Source: Caldinitratiruptor microaerophilus
Lineage (GTDB): Bacteria > Bacillota > Sulfobacillia > Symbiobacteriales > ZC4RG38
Length of the DNA stretch: 64,000 nt
Reading direction: 5' to 3'
Assembly: GCF_025999835.1 (NCBI RefSeq)
Contig: NZ_AP025628.1
Location: 3,286,001 to 3,350,000 of the forward strand
Shown here: one piece after another, positions 25,706-33,181 of the stretch
Numbering within the stretch: position 1 is the first letter of the stretch
Layout of the letters: each line of letters starts with the position of its first letter
The notes under the pieces: model-generated
What the model was told of the DNA's origin: nothing
Seen by the model: the letters and a program-made list of their open reading frames with translations, nothing else
The model's database searches: none
Translations under genes and position numbers: made by a program

Positions 25706-27613
25706 TCACATCTGGAAGGCGCCGATCGCCTCCGTCATCCGCCGGCTCATCGCCGTCAGGGACTCGATCGCCCCGGCGATGTCGCCCGCCACCGCCGCCG
25801 ACCCCTGGCTCGCGGCCGACACCTCCCGGGCCGTGGACGCCGTCGTCTCCGCCACCCGGGCGATCCGCTTCACCATCTGCTCGACCTCTTCCATCATGGC
25901 GGCGACCTCCTCGGTGGCCGAGGAGTGCTCCTCCACCTGCGCCACCATCCCCGTCGTCGCCTGGGTGGCCGCCGAGGTGGCCTCCAGCATCCCGTCGGCC
26001 AGGCGGGAGATGCGGGCCGCCTGCTCCCGGGCGCCGTCGACGGCCTTCTGGATGCGCTCCAGCGCCTCCCGGAGCTGGCCCGCCTGCGCCACGCCCTCCT
26101 CGACGCGCCGGGCGCAGCCGCCGACCGCCTCGCTGGCGGCCCCCAGCGCCTCCATCATGGCGGCGAGCACCTCCCGGATGCGGCCGGCGGCCTCCCGGGA
26201 GCGCTCGGCCAGCCCCCGGACCTCGTCGGCGACGACGGCGAAGCCCCGGCCGTGCTCGCCGGCCCGGGCCGCCTCGATGGCGGCGTTCAGGGAGAGGAGG
26301 TTCACCTGGCCGGCGATCTCGTCGATCACCTGCAGGAACTCGGCGACCTGGCGGGCGTGGCCCTCGAGGCTGGCCATCCGCTCGGCGGCCTGGGTGGCCA
26401 GGGAGTACATGGCCTCCAGGCTGCCGGCGGTGGCGGCGGCGACGCCGGCGCCCTCGGCGGAGGTCCGGGCCGTGTGGGCGGAGGCGTCCTCGACCTGGTG
26501 GGCGGTGTCGGCCACGGCCCGGGCGGCGCGCTCGACCTTGTCGAGCTGCTCCATGACCCGGGCGGCCTCCTGGGACTGGACCTGGGTGGAGGTGGCGATC
26601 TGCTCCACGGCCCGGGCGACCTCGGCGAGGCGCTCGGAGGCCTGGGCGACGTCCTCGGACTGCTGCCGGGCGCCCTCGGCGAGGCCGGAGGCGGCCTCGG
26701 AGACCTCGCGGGCGAGGCGGCTGACCTCGGCGGCGTGGCGGCCGAGGAGGCCGGCCTGCTCCTCGACGGTGTGGCTCTCGGTGCGGACGGCGCCGAGGAG
26801 GTGGCGGAGGTGGCCGACCATCTCGTCGATGCTGCCGGCCAGGGCGCCGATCTCGTCCTTGCGCCGCAGGCCCATGCGGACGGTGAGGTCGCCGGTGGCG
26901 ACCCGGCCGGCGACGGCGGCGGCGGCGGCCAGCGGCCGGGCGACCCGGGCCCGGACGATCCAGGCGCTCAGGAGCGTCCACACCGTGGCCACGGCCCCCA
27001 CCACCGGCACCGCCAGGCGGATCTTCCGGACGCTCGCGACGGCCGCCTCGGCGTGATCGGCCTCCACCCGGGCGTAGGCCTGTTGCGCCGACGAGACGGA
27101 ATACGTGATGTTGGTGATCGCATCCATGACCCAGTTCTTGTAGAGCATCAGGGTGCCTTCATTGCCGCGCTCCTGGAACGCGGTGTCGACGTACTCGGGG
27201 ACCTTGGTCAGGTTCTCCACCGCCAGGTCCAGCGTGCGGACGACGTTGTCGAGGCCGGCGCCGGCGGCCGCCTCGCGTTCCTTCCGGATCAGGTCGGAGG
27301 CCAGCTGGAAGCTCGTGAGCATCGACTCCTTCTGGCCCTCCGTGGTGAATTCGCTGATCTGGGTGGCCGTGCGGGCGACCTCCAGGAGGAGCTGGTTCGC
27401 CTGCGTCAGCTGCGCCATCCGCGCCATGTCGGTGCTGCTCCGGCGCGTCTGGTCCACGAGGAGGTTGGAGAGCCAGAACCCGAAGCCGCTCAGCCCCACC
27501 ACCACGAGGATCAGGAAGAAGAACAGGGCCTGGAGCTGGGCGGCGATCGTGAGGGAAGGCAGGCGGAAGACCGGCAGACGGAGCCGTTGCATACGCGCAC
27601 CAACGTGTTGCAT
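25706..27613 (-). CDS. Methyl-accepting chemotaxis protein
   Basis: 635 aa from the ATG at 27613, with a start region rich in G. Topology is classical: transmembrane helix 1 at about residues 28-50, an extracellular helical ligand domain of about 140 residues (four-helix-bundle type, rich in Ala/Glu/Gln), transmembrane helix 2 near 197-217, HAMP, then the MCP signalling domain with the conserved tip [35 protein letters not shown]. No CheR-binding pentapeptide is seen at the C-terminus. Ligand unknown. It ends only 4 bp from the convergent metY stop. Confidence 0.93.
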   Translation of the reverse strand: MQHVGARMQRLRLPVFRLPSLTIAAQLQALFFFLILVVVGLSGFGFWLSNLLVDQTRRSSTDMARMAQLTQANQLLLEVARTATQISEFTTEGQKESMLTSFQLASDLIRKEREAAAGAGLDNVVRTLDLAVENLTKVPEYVDTAFQERGNEGTLMLYKNWVMDAITNITYSVSSAQQAYARVEADHAEAAVASVRKIRLAVPVVGAVATVWTLLSAWIVRARVARPLAAAAAVAGRVATGDLTVRMGLRRKDEIGALAGSIDEMVGHLRHLLGAVRTESHTVEEQAGLLGRHAAEVSRLAREVSEAASGLAEGARQQSEDVAQASERLAEVARAVEQIATSTQVQSQEAARVMEQLDKVERAARAVADTAHQVEDASAHTARTSAEGAGVAAATAGSLEAMYSLATQAAERMASLEGHARQVAEFLQVIDEIAGQVNLLSLNAAIEAARAGEHGRGFAVVADEVRGLAERSREAAGRIREVLAAMMEALGAASEAVGGCARRVEEGVAQAGQLREALERIQKAVDGAREQAARISRLADGMLEATSAATQATTGMVAQVEEHSSATEEVAAMMEEVEQMVKRIARVAETTASTAREVSAASQGSAAVAGDIAGAIESLTAMSRRMTEAIGAFQM

Positions 27614-27761
27614 GCGGAGCCCCCCGGACCTTTCGTTGTCGTAACAGATACCATCTCCGTTGTATCGGATTCCCATGGAACCGTCAACCAGCAATCCCGG
27701 TAGGTGGCTCGCGGCCGAGTCGGGTGCGGCGCGAGAGAGCGGGCCGGAGAGCAGGATTCGC

Positions 27762-27790
27762 TTTACACGGGTCTGGCCCTGTGTTACAAT
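27762..27790 (+). promoter_or_regulatory. Promoter of secE-nusG
   Basis: TTTACA at 27762-27767 and TACAAT at 27785-27790 with a 17-bp spacer, about 80 bp before secE. Confidence 0.75.
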
Positions 27791-27868
27791 CAAGTCCGCT
27801 GGCGACAGGCCAGTTTTCTTGTGTTGTGCCCTTCCCGGACTCCACTCCGTGATTGCGAGGTCAGGGTC

Positions 27869-28075
27869 ATGGAAAAGCTGCGCCAGTGGATCGAGGACGC
27901 AAAGAAGTACCTGCGCGAGGTCCGGGGGGAGCTGCGCAAGGTGGTCTGGCCGGACCGCAGGCAGACGACCGTCCTGACCTCGGTCGTCATCCTTTCCAGC
28001 GCCCTGGTGGCCGTGATCATCTGGGCCTTCGACAAGCTGGTCAGCGGGCTCATGCTACTCCTTCTGGGAAGGTAG
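27869..28075 (+). CDS. secE: Preprotein translocase subunit SecE
   Basis: 68 aa, the short Gram-positive form: an amphipathic N-terminal helix ([20 protein letters not shown], with the conserved KVVWP) and one transmembrane helix ([22 protein letters not shown]). SecE clamps the SecY channel. It is followed by nusG after 28 bp, the universal bacterial arrangement. Confidence 0.95.
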   Translation: MEKLRQWIEDAKKYLREVRGELRKVVWPDRRQTTVLTSVVILSSALVAVIIWAFDKLVSGLMLLLLGR

Positions 28076-28103
28076 GTGGCGGGCCCACCCGTGGCCCCGT
28101 CCG

Positions 28104-28637
28104 ATGGAAGGCGAGAAGAAATGGTACGTCGTGCACACGTACTCCGGGTATGAAAACAAGGTGAAGGCGAACCTGGAGAAGCGTGTGGAGTCCATGGGCA
28201 TGCAGGAGAAGATCTTCCGGGTCCTGGTGCCCACGGAGGAAGAGCTCGAGGACAAGGGCGGCGGGAAGAAGAAGATCGTCAAGAAGAAGGTCTTCCCGGG
28301 CTACGTCCTGGTGGAGATGATCATGAACGACGACTCCTGGTACGTCGTCCGGAACACGCCGGGCGTGACGGGGTTCGTCGGTTCGGGCAGCCGCCCGATC
28401 CCCCTCCTGGAGGAGGAGGTCCGGCAGATCCTGGGCCAGGCGAGCGGCGAGGAGATCAAGCACCGCATCACGGTCCAGGTGGGCCAGCACGTGCGGGTGC
28501 GCACCGGCCCGTTCAAGGACTTCATCGGCGTGGTGGAAGAGGTCGAACCCGAGAAGGGGAAGGTCAAGGTCAAGGTCAACATGTTCGGCCGGGAGACGCC
28601 GATCGAGCTGGACCACCACCAGGTCGAGGAACTCTAG
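28104..28637 (+). CDS. nusG: Transcription termination/antitermination factor NusG
   Basis: 177 aa. NGN domain (KKWYVVHTYSGYENKVKANLE, KKKVFPGYVLVEM, WYVVRNTPGVTGFVG) followed by a KOW domain (VGQHVRVRTGPFKDFIGVVEEVEPEKGKVKVKVNMFGRETPIEL). NusG binds RNA polymerase to regulate pausing and links to the ribosome. It has the normal length and lies between secE and rplK. Confidence 0.97.
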   Translation: MEGEKKWYVVHTYSGYENKVKANLEKRVESMGMQEKIFRVLVPTEEELEDKGGGKKKIVKKKVFPGYVLVEMIMNDDSWYVVRNTPGVTGFVGSGSRPIPLLEEEVRQILGQASGEEIKHRITVQVGQHVRVRTGPFKDFIGVVEEVEPEKGKVKVKVNMFGRETPIELDHHQVEEL

Positions 28638-28757
28638 CCCGTCCGCCGCAAGGGCCGCCACATCAGGGAGCTCTGGGGCGCCCCCCGGCGCCCCTGGCTG
28701 TGGGAGGGCGTGCGAGCTCGCCGCCCGCCAATACCACGCGGATGAGGAGGAAGGCCA

Positions 28758-29186
28758 GTGGCCAAGAAGGTAACCGCCGTCGTCAAGCTCGCCCTCCCGG
28801 CCGGGAAGGCGACGCCGGCGCCGCCCGTCGGCCCCGCCCTGGGCCAGCACGGCGTCAACATCATGGCGTTCTGCAAGGAGTACAACGAGCGCACCAAGGA
28901 CCAGGTCGGCCTGGTGATCCCGGTCGAGATCACCATCTACGAGGACCGCTCCTTCACCTTCGTCACCAAGACCCCGCCGACCTCGGTCCTCATCAAGAAG
29001 GCGCTGGGGATCGAGACCGCCTCGGGCGAGCCCAACCGCAAGAAGGTCGGCAAGCTCACCCGGGCGCAGCTCCGGGAGATCGCCCAGATCAAGATGCCCG
29101 ACCTCAACACGACCGACATCGAGGCCGCCATGCGGCTCGTGGCCGGGTCGGCCCGGTCGATGGGGGTCGAGGTGGAGGAAGCCTGA
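28758..29186 (+). CDS. rplK: 50S ribosomal protein L11
   Basis: 142 aa. N-terminal domain with [30 protein letters not shown] (thiostrepton-binding Pro residues) and C-terminal rRNA-binding domain with [23 protein letters not shown] and the SARSMGV end. The GTG at 28758 follows GAGGAGGAA. Part of the GTPase-associated centre. Confidence 0.98.
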   Translation: MAKKVTAVVKLALPAGKATPAPPVGPALGQHGVNIMAFCKEYNERTKDQVGLVIPVEITIYEDRSFTFVTKTPPTSVLIKKALGIETASGEPNRKKVGKLTRAQLREIAQIKMPDLNTTDIEAAMRLVAGSARSMGVEVEEA

Positions 29187-29270
29187 TCGGGGGCTCGCCC
29201 CCCGACTTGTGGGAGGCCTGCTCCGGCGTGCCGGCCGGACGGCCGACCGTCACCACAAGGAGGGAACGCC

Positions 29271-29978
29271 ATGCCGAAGCACGGGAAGCGTTACCGTGAG
29301 GCCGCACAGAAGATCGACCGGGGCACCCTCTACGACCCCGCCCAGGCCATCGCCCTGGTGAAGCAGGCGGCGCCGGCGAAGTTCGATGAGACCGTCGAGG
29401 TCGCGGTCCGCCTGGGCGTCGACCCCCGGCACGCCGACCAGCAGGTCCGTGGCGCCGTCGTCCTCCCGGGCGGCACGGGGAAGACCCGCCGGGTGCTCGT
29501 CTTCGCGAAGGGCGAGAAGGCGAAGGAGGCGGAGGCGGCCGGGGCCGACTACGTCGGCGCCGAGGACCTCGTCCAGCGGATCCAGGAGGGCTGGCTGGAC
29601 TTCGACGTGGCCGTCGCGACCCCCGACATGATGGGCATGGTGGGCCGCCTCGGCAAGATCCTGGGACCGCGTGGCCTCATGCCGAACCCGAAGACCGGCA
29701 CGGTGACCTTCGACGTCGCCAACGCCATCCGGGAGATCAAGGCCGGTAAGATCGAGTACCGGACGGACAAGGCGGGCATCGTCCACGCGCCGATCGGCAA
29801 GGTGTCCTTCGACGAGGGTCGCCTCCTGGAAAACTTCCGGACCCTCATGGACGCCCTGATCAAGGCCCGGCCGGCGGCGGCGAAGGGACAGTACCTGAAG
29901 AGCATCACGGTGTCCTCGACGATGGGTCCGGGCATCAAGGTGAACCCGGCCCGCGCCGTGGCGGCGCCGGAGCGATGA
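29271..29978 (+). CDS. rplA: 50S ribosomal protein L1
   Basis: 235 aa. Typical segments are [64 protein letters not shown] and [14 protein letters not shown]1 forms the stalk over the E site and represses its own mRNA in many bacteria. The ATG at 29271 follows AAGGAGGG. The genes that normally come next (rplJ, rplL, rpoB) are not in this window. Confidence 0.98.
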   Translation: MPKHGKRYREAAQKIDRGTLYDPAQAIALVKQAAPAKFDETVEVAVRLGVDPRHADQQVRGAVVLPGGTGKTRRVLVFAKGEKAKEAEAAGADYVGAEDLVQRIQEGWLDFDVAVATPDMMGMVGRLGKILGPRGLMPNPKTGTVTFDVANAIREIKAGKIEYRTDKAGIVHAPIGKVSFDEGRLLENFRTLMDALIKARPAAAKGQYLKSITVSSTMGPGIKVNPARAVAAPER

Positions 29979-30362
29979 GCGGAGAGGCCGCCGGGCCCAC
30001 CCCCGGCGGCCTCAGCCTTCCGGCCGGCGGCGGCCGGTCGGCGATGGCCGGCCGGAGGCGGCCGGGCCGCAGCGGCGGTCTCCCGGCAGCCGCGGTCGCC
30101 CTGCCCTGGTGGTCTGACCACCTGGAGGCCGCCCGGAGCGTGCGATTTTGTTTGCGTGGGCACGAACGTGCGCCGACACGACGATAGTTTGCGGATTTTT
30201 AACCCAAGCGCCCTTGATTTTGCATCTCGCCCGTAGTATTCTGAAGGCAACAAGAAGCCCAAACACCTTGCGGTCGTGCAGCCAGCGGCTGGAAGTCTGC
30301 GGGTGCGGGCTCCGGCCTGCCGGTGAGTACACAGGTCGGGTAGAAAAAAGGAGGCACTTGCC
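29979..30362 (+). other. 384-bp gap after rplA with hairpin and promoter
   Basis: A perfect 10-bp stem (29986-29995 with 30002-30011, 6-nt loop) eight bases after the rplA stop probably ends the rplKA message, without a T tract. A promoter for the 53-aa gene is at 30214-30242 (TTGATT, 17 bp, TATTCT). In the expected order this region would hold the L10 leader; I could not match that structure with confidence. Confidence 0.5.
30214..30242 (+). promoter_or_regulatory. Promoter of the 53-aa gene
   Basis: TTGATT at 30214-30219 and TATTCT at 30237-30242 with a 17-bp spacer. Confidence 0.55.
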
Positions 30363-30524
30363 ATGGCCGTTTCCCGTGAGGTCAAGGAGCTTCAGAACCG
30401 CCTGGACGATCTGCTTGAGCGCTGGCTCACCGCCACGCCTGCGGAGCGGGCCCAGCTAGTCCTCGAGAAGATGCGCCTGGAGGAGGCTCTAGAGGCCGCC
30501 AAGCGGCGGGCCAAGGCGAGCTGA
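30363..30524 (+). CDS. 53-aa coiled-coil protein of unknown function
   Basis: The ATG at 30363 is preceded by AAAAGGAGG with correct spacing, and a promoter lies 120 bp upstream, so expression is well supported despite the short length. The product begins [20 protein letters not shown] and continues as a charged, Leu- and Ala-rich pair of helices. It has no Cys, no signal peptide and no membrane segment. It resembles a small dimerising or adaptor helix hairpin. No family recognised. It lies alone between rplA and the queD operon. Confidence 0.7.
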   Translation: MAVSREVKELQNRLDDLLERWLTATPAERAQLVLEKMRLEEALEAAKRRAKAS

Positions 30525-30971
30525 GGCGGAAGCTGCCCGCGTACGCTCCCTTGGTGCATCCGGGATACGTGGCCGGTGGCCACAGCGGCAGGGGCAAAAC
30601 TTCCTGCGGCTGTGGCCTCGGCGCGTCTTGAGGCGGCCGGGGGCTGCAGGGGCTCCGGGGCTCTGCGGGCGCGCCCGCGACGGGCGCCGGCGGGTGCAGC
30701 GGGTGCGGCTGGCTTTCCCCCCACGGGTGTGCTACACTGGCCGTGGCGGCAGGGAACCCGGGTGCACGGCGCCCGGGCGATCCCTGCGTCCGCGGTCGCC
30801 GCACACCCGCGTCACCAAAACGGCAGCTCTTCGGGCTGTCAGCGACGCCGGGCAGGAGTAGCCGCCCGGCGTCGGACGTTCGGGCCCCACCCCGGGCGCG
30901 ACACCGGCCGGGGCCGCCCACGGCAGGGTCGCGGCGGGCCGCGCATCCTACACGGCGAGGGGGGCCCGGCG
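30525..30971. other. 447-bp gap upstream of the queD operon
   Basis: Contains a perfect 10-bp stem, GACGCCGGGC (30844-30853) with GCCCGGCGTC (30864-30873). I looked for a preQ1 riboswitch, which often precedes queuosine genes, and did not find the type I pattern (stem, CUA-rich loop, A-rich tail). No clear promoter hexamers were fixed; TACACT near 30732 could be a -10. Confidence 0.4.
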
Positions 30972-31448
30972 GTGCCGGTCCTGCTCGAGGTCACGAAGGT
31001 GTTCACGTTCGACGCGGCCCACCGGATCGACGAGTACGTCGGCAAGTGCCACGACCTGCACGGCCACACCTACCGCCTGGAGCTCACGGTACGGGGGCCC
31101 CGGGATCGCCGGGGTATCGTCGTCGACTTCCTCGACCTGAAAGCGATCTTCAAGGAGTTCTACGAGGCGGTCCTCGACCACAAGTTCCTGAACGAGACCC
31201 TTCCGACCGCGAACACCACGGCGGAGAACATCGCGGTCTGGTTCTTCAACTACTGGGAGCGGTACGTGAGCCCCCGCTACCCCCACGTCTGGCCCGAGCG
31301 CATCCGGCTCTGGGAGACGCCGACCTCCTACGTGACCCTGAGCCGGGCCGACTGGGAGGCCGGCAAGGCCGACGGCGACGCCGGCTGGCCCCCGGCGGAG
31401 GCGGCCCGCGGCGCGGAGGCCGAGGGGGGGCCGGCCCGGTGCGGATGA
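30972..31448 (+). CDS. queD: 6-carboxy-5,6,7,8-tetrahydropterin synthase QueD
   Basis: 158 aa of the PTPS/QueD fold. Zinc ligands His17 (FDAAHR), His30 and His32 (LHGHTYRL) and the catalytic Cys26 in CHDLHGH, the spacing that marks QueD rather than eukaryotic PTPS, are present. It converts 7,8-dihydroneopterin triphosphate to 6-carboxytetrahydropterin, the second step toward 7-deazaguanines. The GTG at 30972 follows GAGGGGGG. The C-terminal 25 residues are a low-complexity Ala/Glu/Gly tail. Its stop overlaps the queE start (ATGA), so the two are coupled. Confidence 0.93.
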   Translation: MPVLLEVTKVFTFDAAHRIDEYVGKCHDLHGHTYRLELTVRGPRDRRGIVVDFLDLKAIFKEFYEAVLDHKFLNETLPTANTTAENIAVWFFNYWERYVSPRYPHVWPERIRLWETPTSYVTLSRADWEAGKADGDAGWPPAEAARGAEAEGGPARCG

Positions 31449-32089
31449 CGGAGATCTTCCTCTCCCTGCAGGGGGAGACGTCGTCGGTGGGGCTACCGAC
31501 CATCTTCGTCCGCACGAACCGCTGCAACCTCCGTTGCACTTACTGCGACACGACGTACGCCTTCTACGGCGGCTACTCCATGAGCATCGACGAGATCATG
31601 GACCAGATCCGCTCCTACGGCTACAAGCGGGTCTGCCTCACCGGCGGCGAGCCGCTCGTGCAGCCCCGGGAGGAACTCCAGGCATTCTTCGATCGCCTCG
31701 CGGAAGAGGGGTACGAGCTGTCGGTGGAGACCGGCGGCTCCATCGACATCGGCCAGTGGCGGCTCCATCGCCCCCGGCAGCGGTGGATCGTGGACATGAA
31801 GGTGCCCTCCTCGGGCGAATCGCACCGCATGTGCTTCCAGAACCTGGAGCAGGTGGCCTACCCGGACGAGGTCAAGTTCGTCTGCGGCAGCGAGGAGGAT
31901 TACCTCTGGTCCCGGCACCTGATCGAGCGGTACCGCCTCCAGGGTCGGGCGCACATCCTCTTCGGGCCGGTCTGGGGGCAGCTGGAGCCCCGCCTCCTGG
32001 CCGGGTGGATCCTGCGCGACCGGCTCGACGCCCGCCTGCAGCTGCAGATCCACAAGATCATCTGGGACCCGGCCGCCCGGGGGGTGTGA
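31445..32089 (+). CDS. queE: 7-carboxy-7-deazaguanine synthase QueE (radical SAM)
   Basis: 214 aa. It begins with the QueE hallmark EIFLSLQGETSSVGLPTIFVR and carries the radical-SAM Cys triplet CNLRCTYC (Cys27, 31, 34) for a 4Fe-4S cluster. Further motifs are CLTGGEPLVQ and ETGGS. It rearranges 6-carboxytetrahydropterin to 7-carboxy-7-deazaguanine (CDG). The ATG at 31445 overlaps the queD stop; a GTG at 31439 is an alternative. CDG would normally go to QueC; here the next genes, 2 bp and 1 bp apart, are a LuxE-like enzyme and a LuxC-transaminase fusion. Confidence 0.95.
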   Translation: MTEIFLSLQGETSSVGLPTIFVRTNRCNLRCTYCDTTYAFYGGYSMSIDEIMDQIRSYGYKRVCLTGGEPLVQPREELQAFFDRLAEEGYELSVETGGSIDIGQWRLHRPRQRWIVDMKVPSSGESHRMCFQNLEQVAYPDEVKFVCGSEEDYLWSRHLIERYRLQGRAHILFGPVWGQLEPRLLAGWILRDRLDARLQLQIHKIIWDPAARGV

Positions 32090-32091
32090 CG

Positions 32092-33180
32092 GTGGAACGG
32101 GAGGTCCTCGCCTTCATCCGGGAGCCGGGGGACGAGGCGGCCTTCGACGACCTCGCCCTGCGGCTGTTCCGCTGGCAGCGGGAGCGCAATCCGGTGCTGG
32201 CCTCCTTCTGGGCCGGCGCCCGGCCCCGGCACTGGCGGGAGGTGCCGCCCCTGCCCGTCGGCGCCTTCAAGCAGGCGGCCGTAGCCTGCGGCGACCCGGC
32301 CCGGGCCGTGGCGGTCTTCGAGACCTCCGGGACCACCCGGGGACCCGAGGTGCGGGGCCGGCACCACTTCTTCACCCTCGACCTCTACGACGCGGCGCTC
32401 CTCCCAGTGTTCGAGCGCTACCTGCTGCCCGACGGCGCCCGGCTGCCGATGTTCATCCTGACGCCGCCGCCGGAGGCGGCACCCCACTCGAGCCTGAGCT
32501 ACTACTTCGGCGTGATCCGCCGGGAACTCGGCGGGCCCGGCAGCCGCTTCTTCTGGGACGGCGGCGCCGGCGACCTCCTCTATGAGGCACTTGCCCGGGC
32601 GCTGCGCGAGGCGGAGGCGGCGGGCACGCCGGTCGTCCTCCTCGGGACGGCCTTCGCCTTCGTGCACTTCTGTGACCGGGCCCGGCAGGAGGGCTGGCGG
32701 TTCCGGCTCCCCCCGGGGTCCCGGGCGATGGAGACGGGCGGCTTCAAGGGGCGCTCCCGGGAGCTGCGCCAGCCCGAGCTGTACGCCCTCATGGCGGAGG
32801 TCCTGGGCATCCCCCCGGCACGCATCGTGAACCAGTACGGCATGACCGAGCTCTCCAGCCAGTTCTACGAGCCGAACCTACGCGACCCCCGGTACGCCGG
32901 CTTCCCCCGCCCGAAGCAGGGCGCCGCCTGGTGCCGGGTCGTGATCCGGGACCCGGAGACCCTGGCCGAGGTGCCCGACGGCGAGGTGGGGCTGATCGAG
33001 GTCGTCGACCTCGCGAACGTGGGCTCGTGTGCCTTCCTGCTCACGCAGGACCTGGGGCGGAAGGTCCCGGGCGGCTTCGAGGTGCTCGGGCGGGTGCCGG
33101 GAGCGGCCCCGCGGGGCTGCTCCATCGCGGCCGACATCGTCCTGGGCGGGAGCGGACGTCACCCGGGGGAGGGCGCCTGA
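32092..33180 (+). CDS. LuxE-type acyl-protein synthetase (carboxylate-activating enzyme)
   Basis: 362 aa from the GTG at 32092, two bases after the queE stop. It belongs to the LuxE/PaaK branch of adenylate-forming enzymes: the phosphate-binding loop FETSGTTRGP, the QYGMTELSSQFYE adenylation motif and a C-terminal RGCSIAAD, whose Cys343 corresponds to the acyl-accepting Cys of LuxE. Known LuxE activates a fatty acid with ATP, loads it on this Cys and passes it to the reductase LuxC. Here the tight operon with queD and queE suggests that the carboxylate substrate may be CDG instead; that is inference. Fatty acid as substrate is the conservative alternative. Confidence 0.85.
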   Translation: MEREVLAFIREPGDEAAFDDLALRLFRWQRERNPVLASFWAGARPRHWREVPPLPVGAFKQAAVACGDPARAVAVFETSGTTRGPEVRGRHHFFTLDLYDAALLPVFERYLLPDGARLPMFILTPPPEAAPHSSLSYYFGVIRRELGGPGSRFFWDGGAGDLLYEALARALREAEAAGTPVVLLGTAFAFVHFCDRARQEGWRFRLPPGSRAMETGGFKGRSRELRQPELYALMAEVLGIPPARIVNQYGMTELSSQFYEPNLRDPRYAGFPRPKQGAAWCRVVIRDPETLAEVPDGEVGLIEVVDLANVGSCAFLLTQDLGRKVPGGFEVLGRVPGAAPRGCSIAADIVLGGSGRHPGEGA

Positions 33181-33181
33181 G

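Noticed and set aside
30012-30200. Ribosomal protein L10 leader
   Set aside because: Expected here by gene order, but the conserved pairing pattern could not be recognised and rplJ does not follow.
30525-30971. preQ1 riboswitch before queD
   Set aside because: Neither the type I pseudoknot pattern nor an A-rich tail is visible in this gap.
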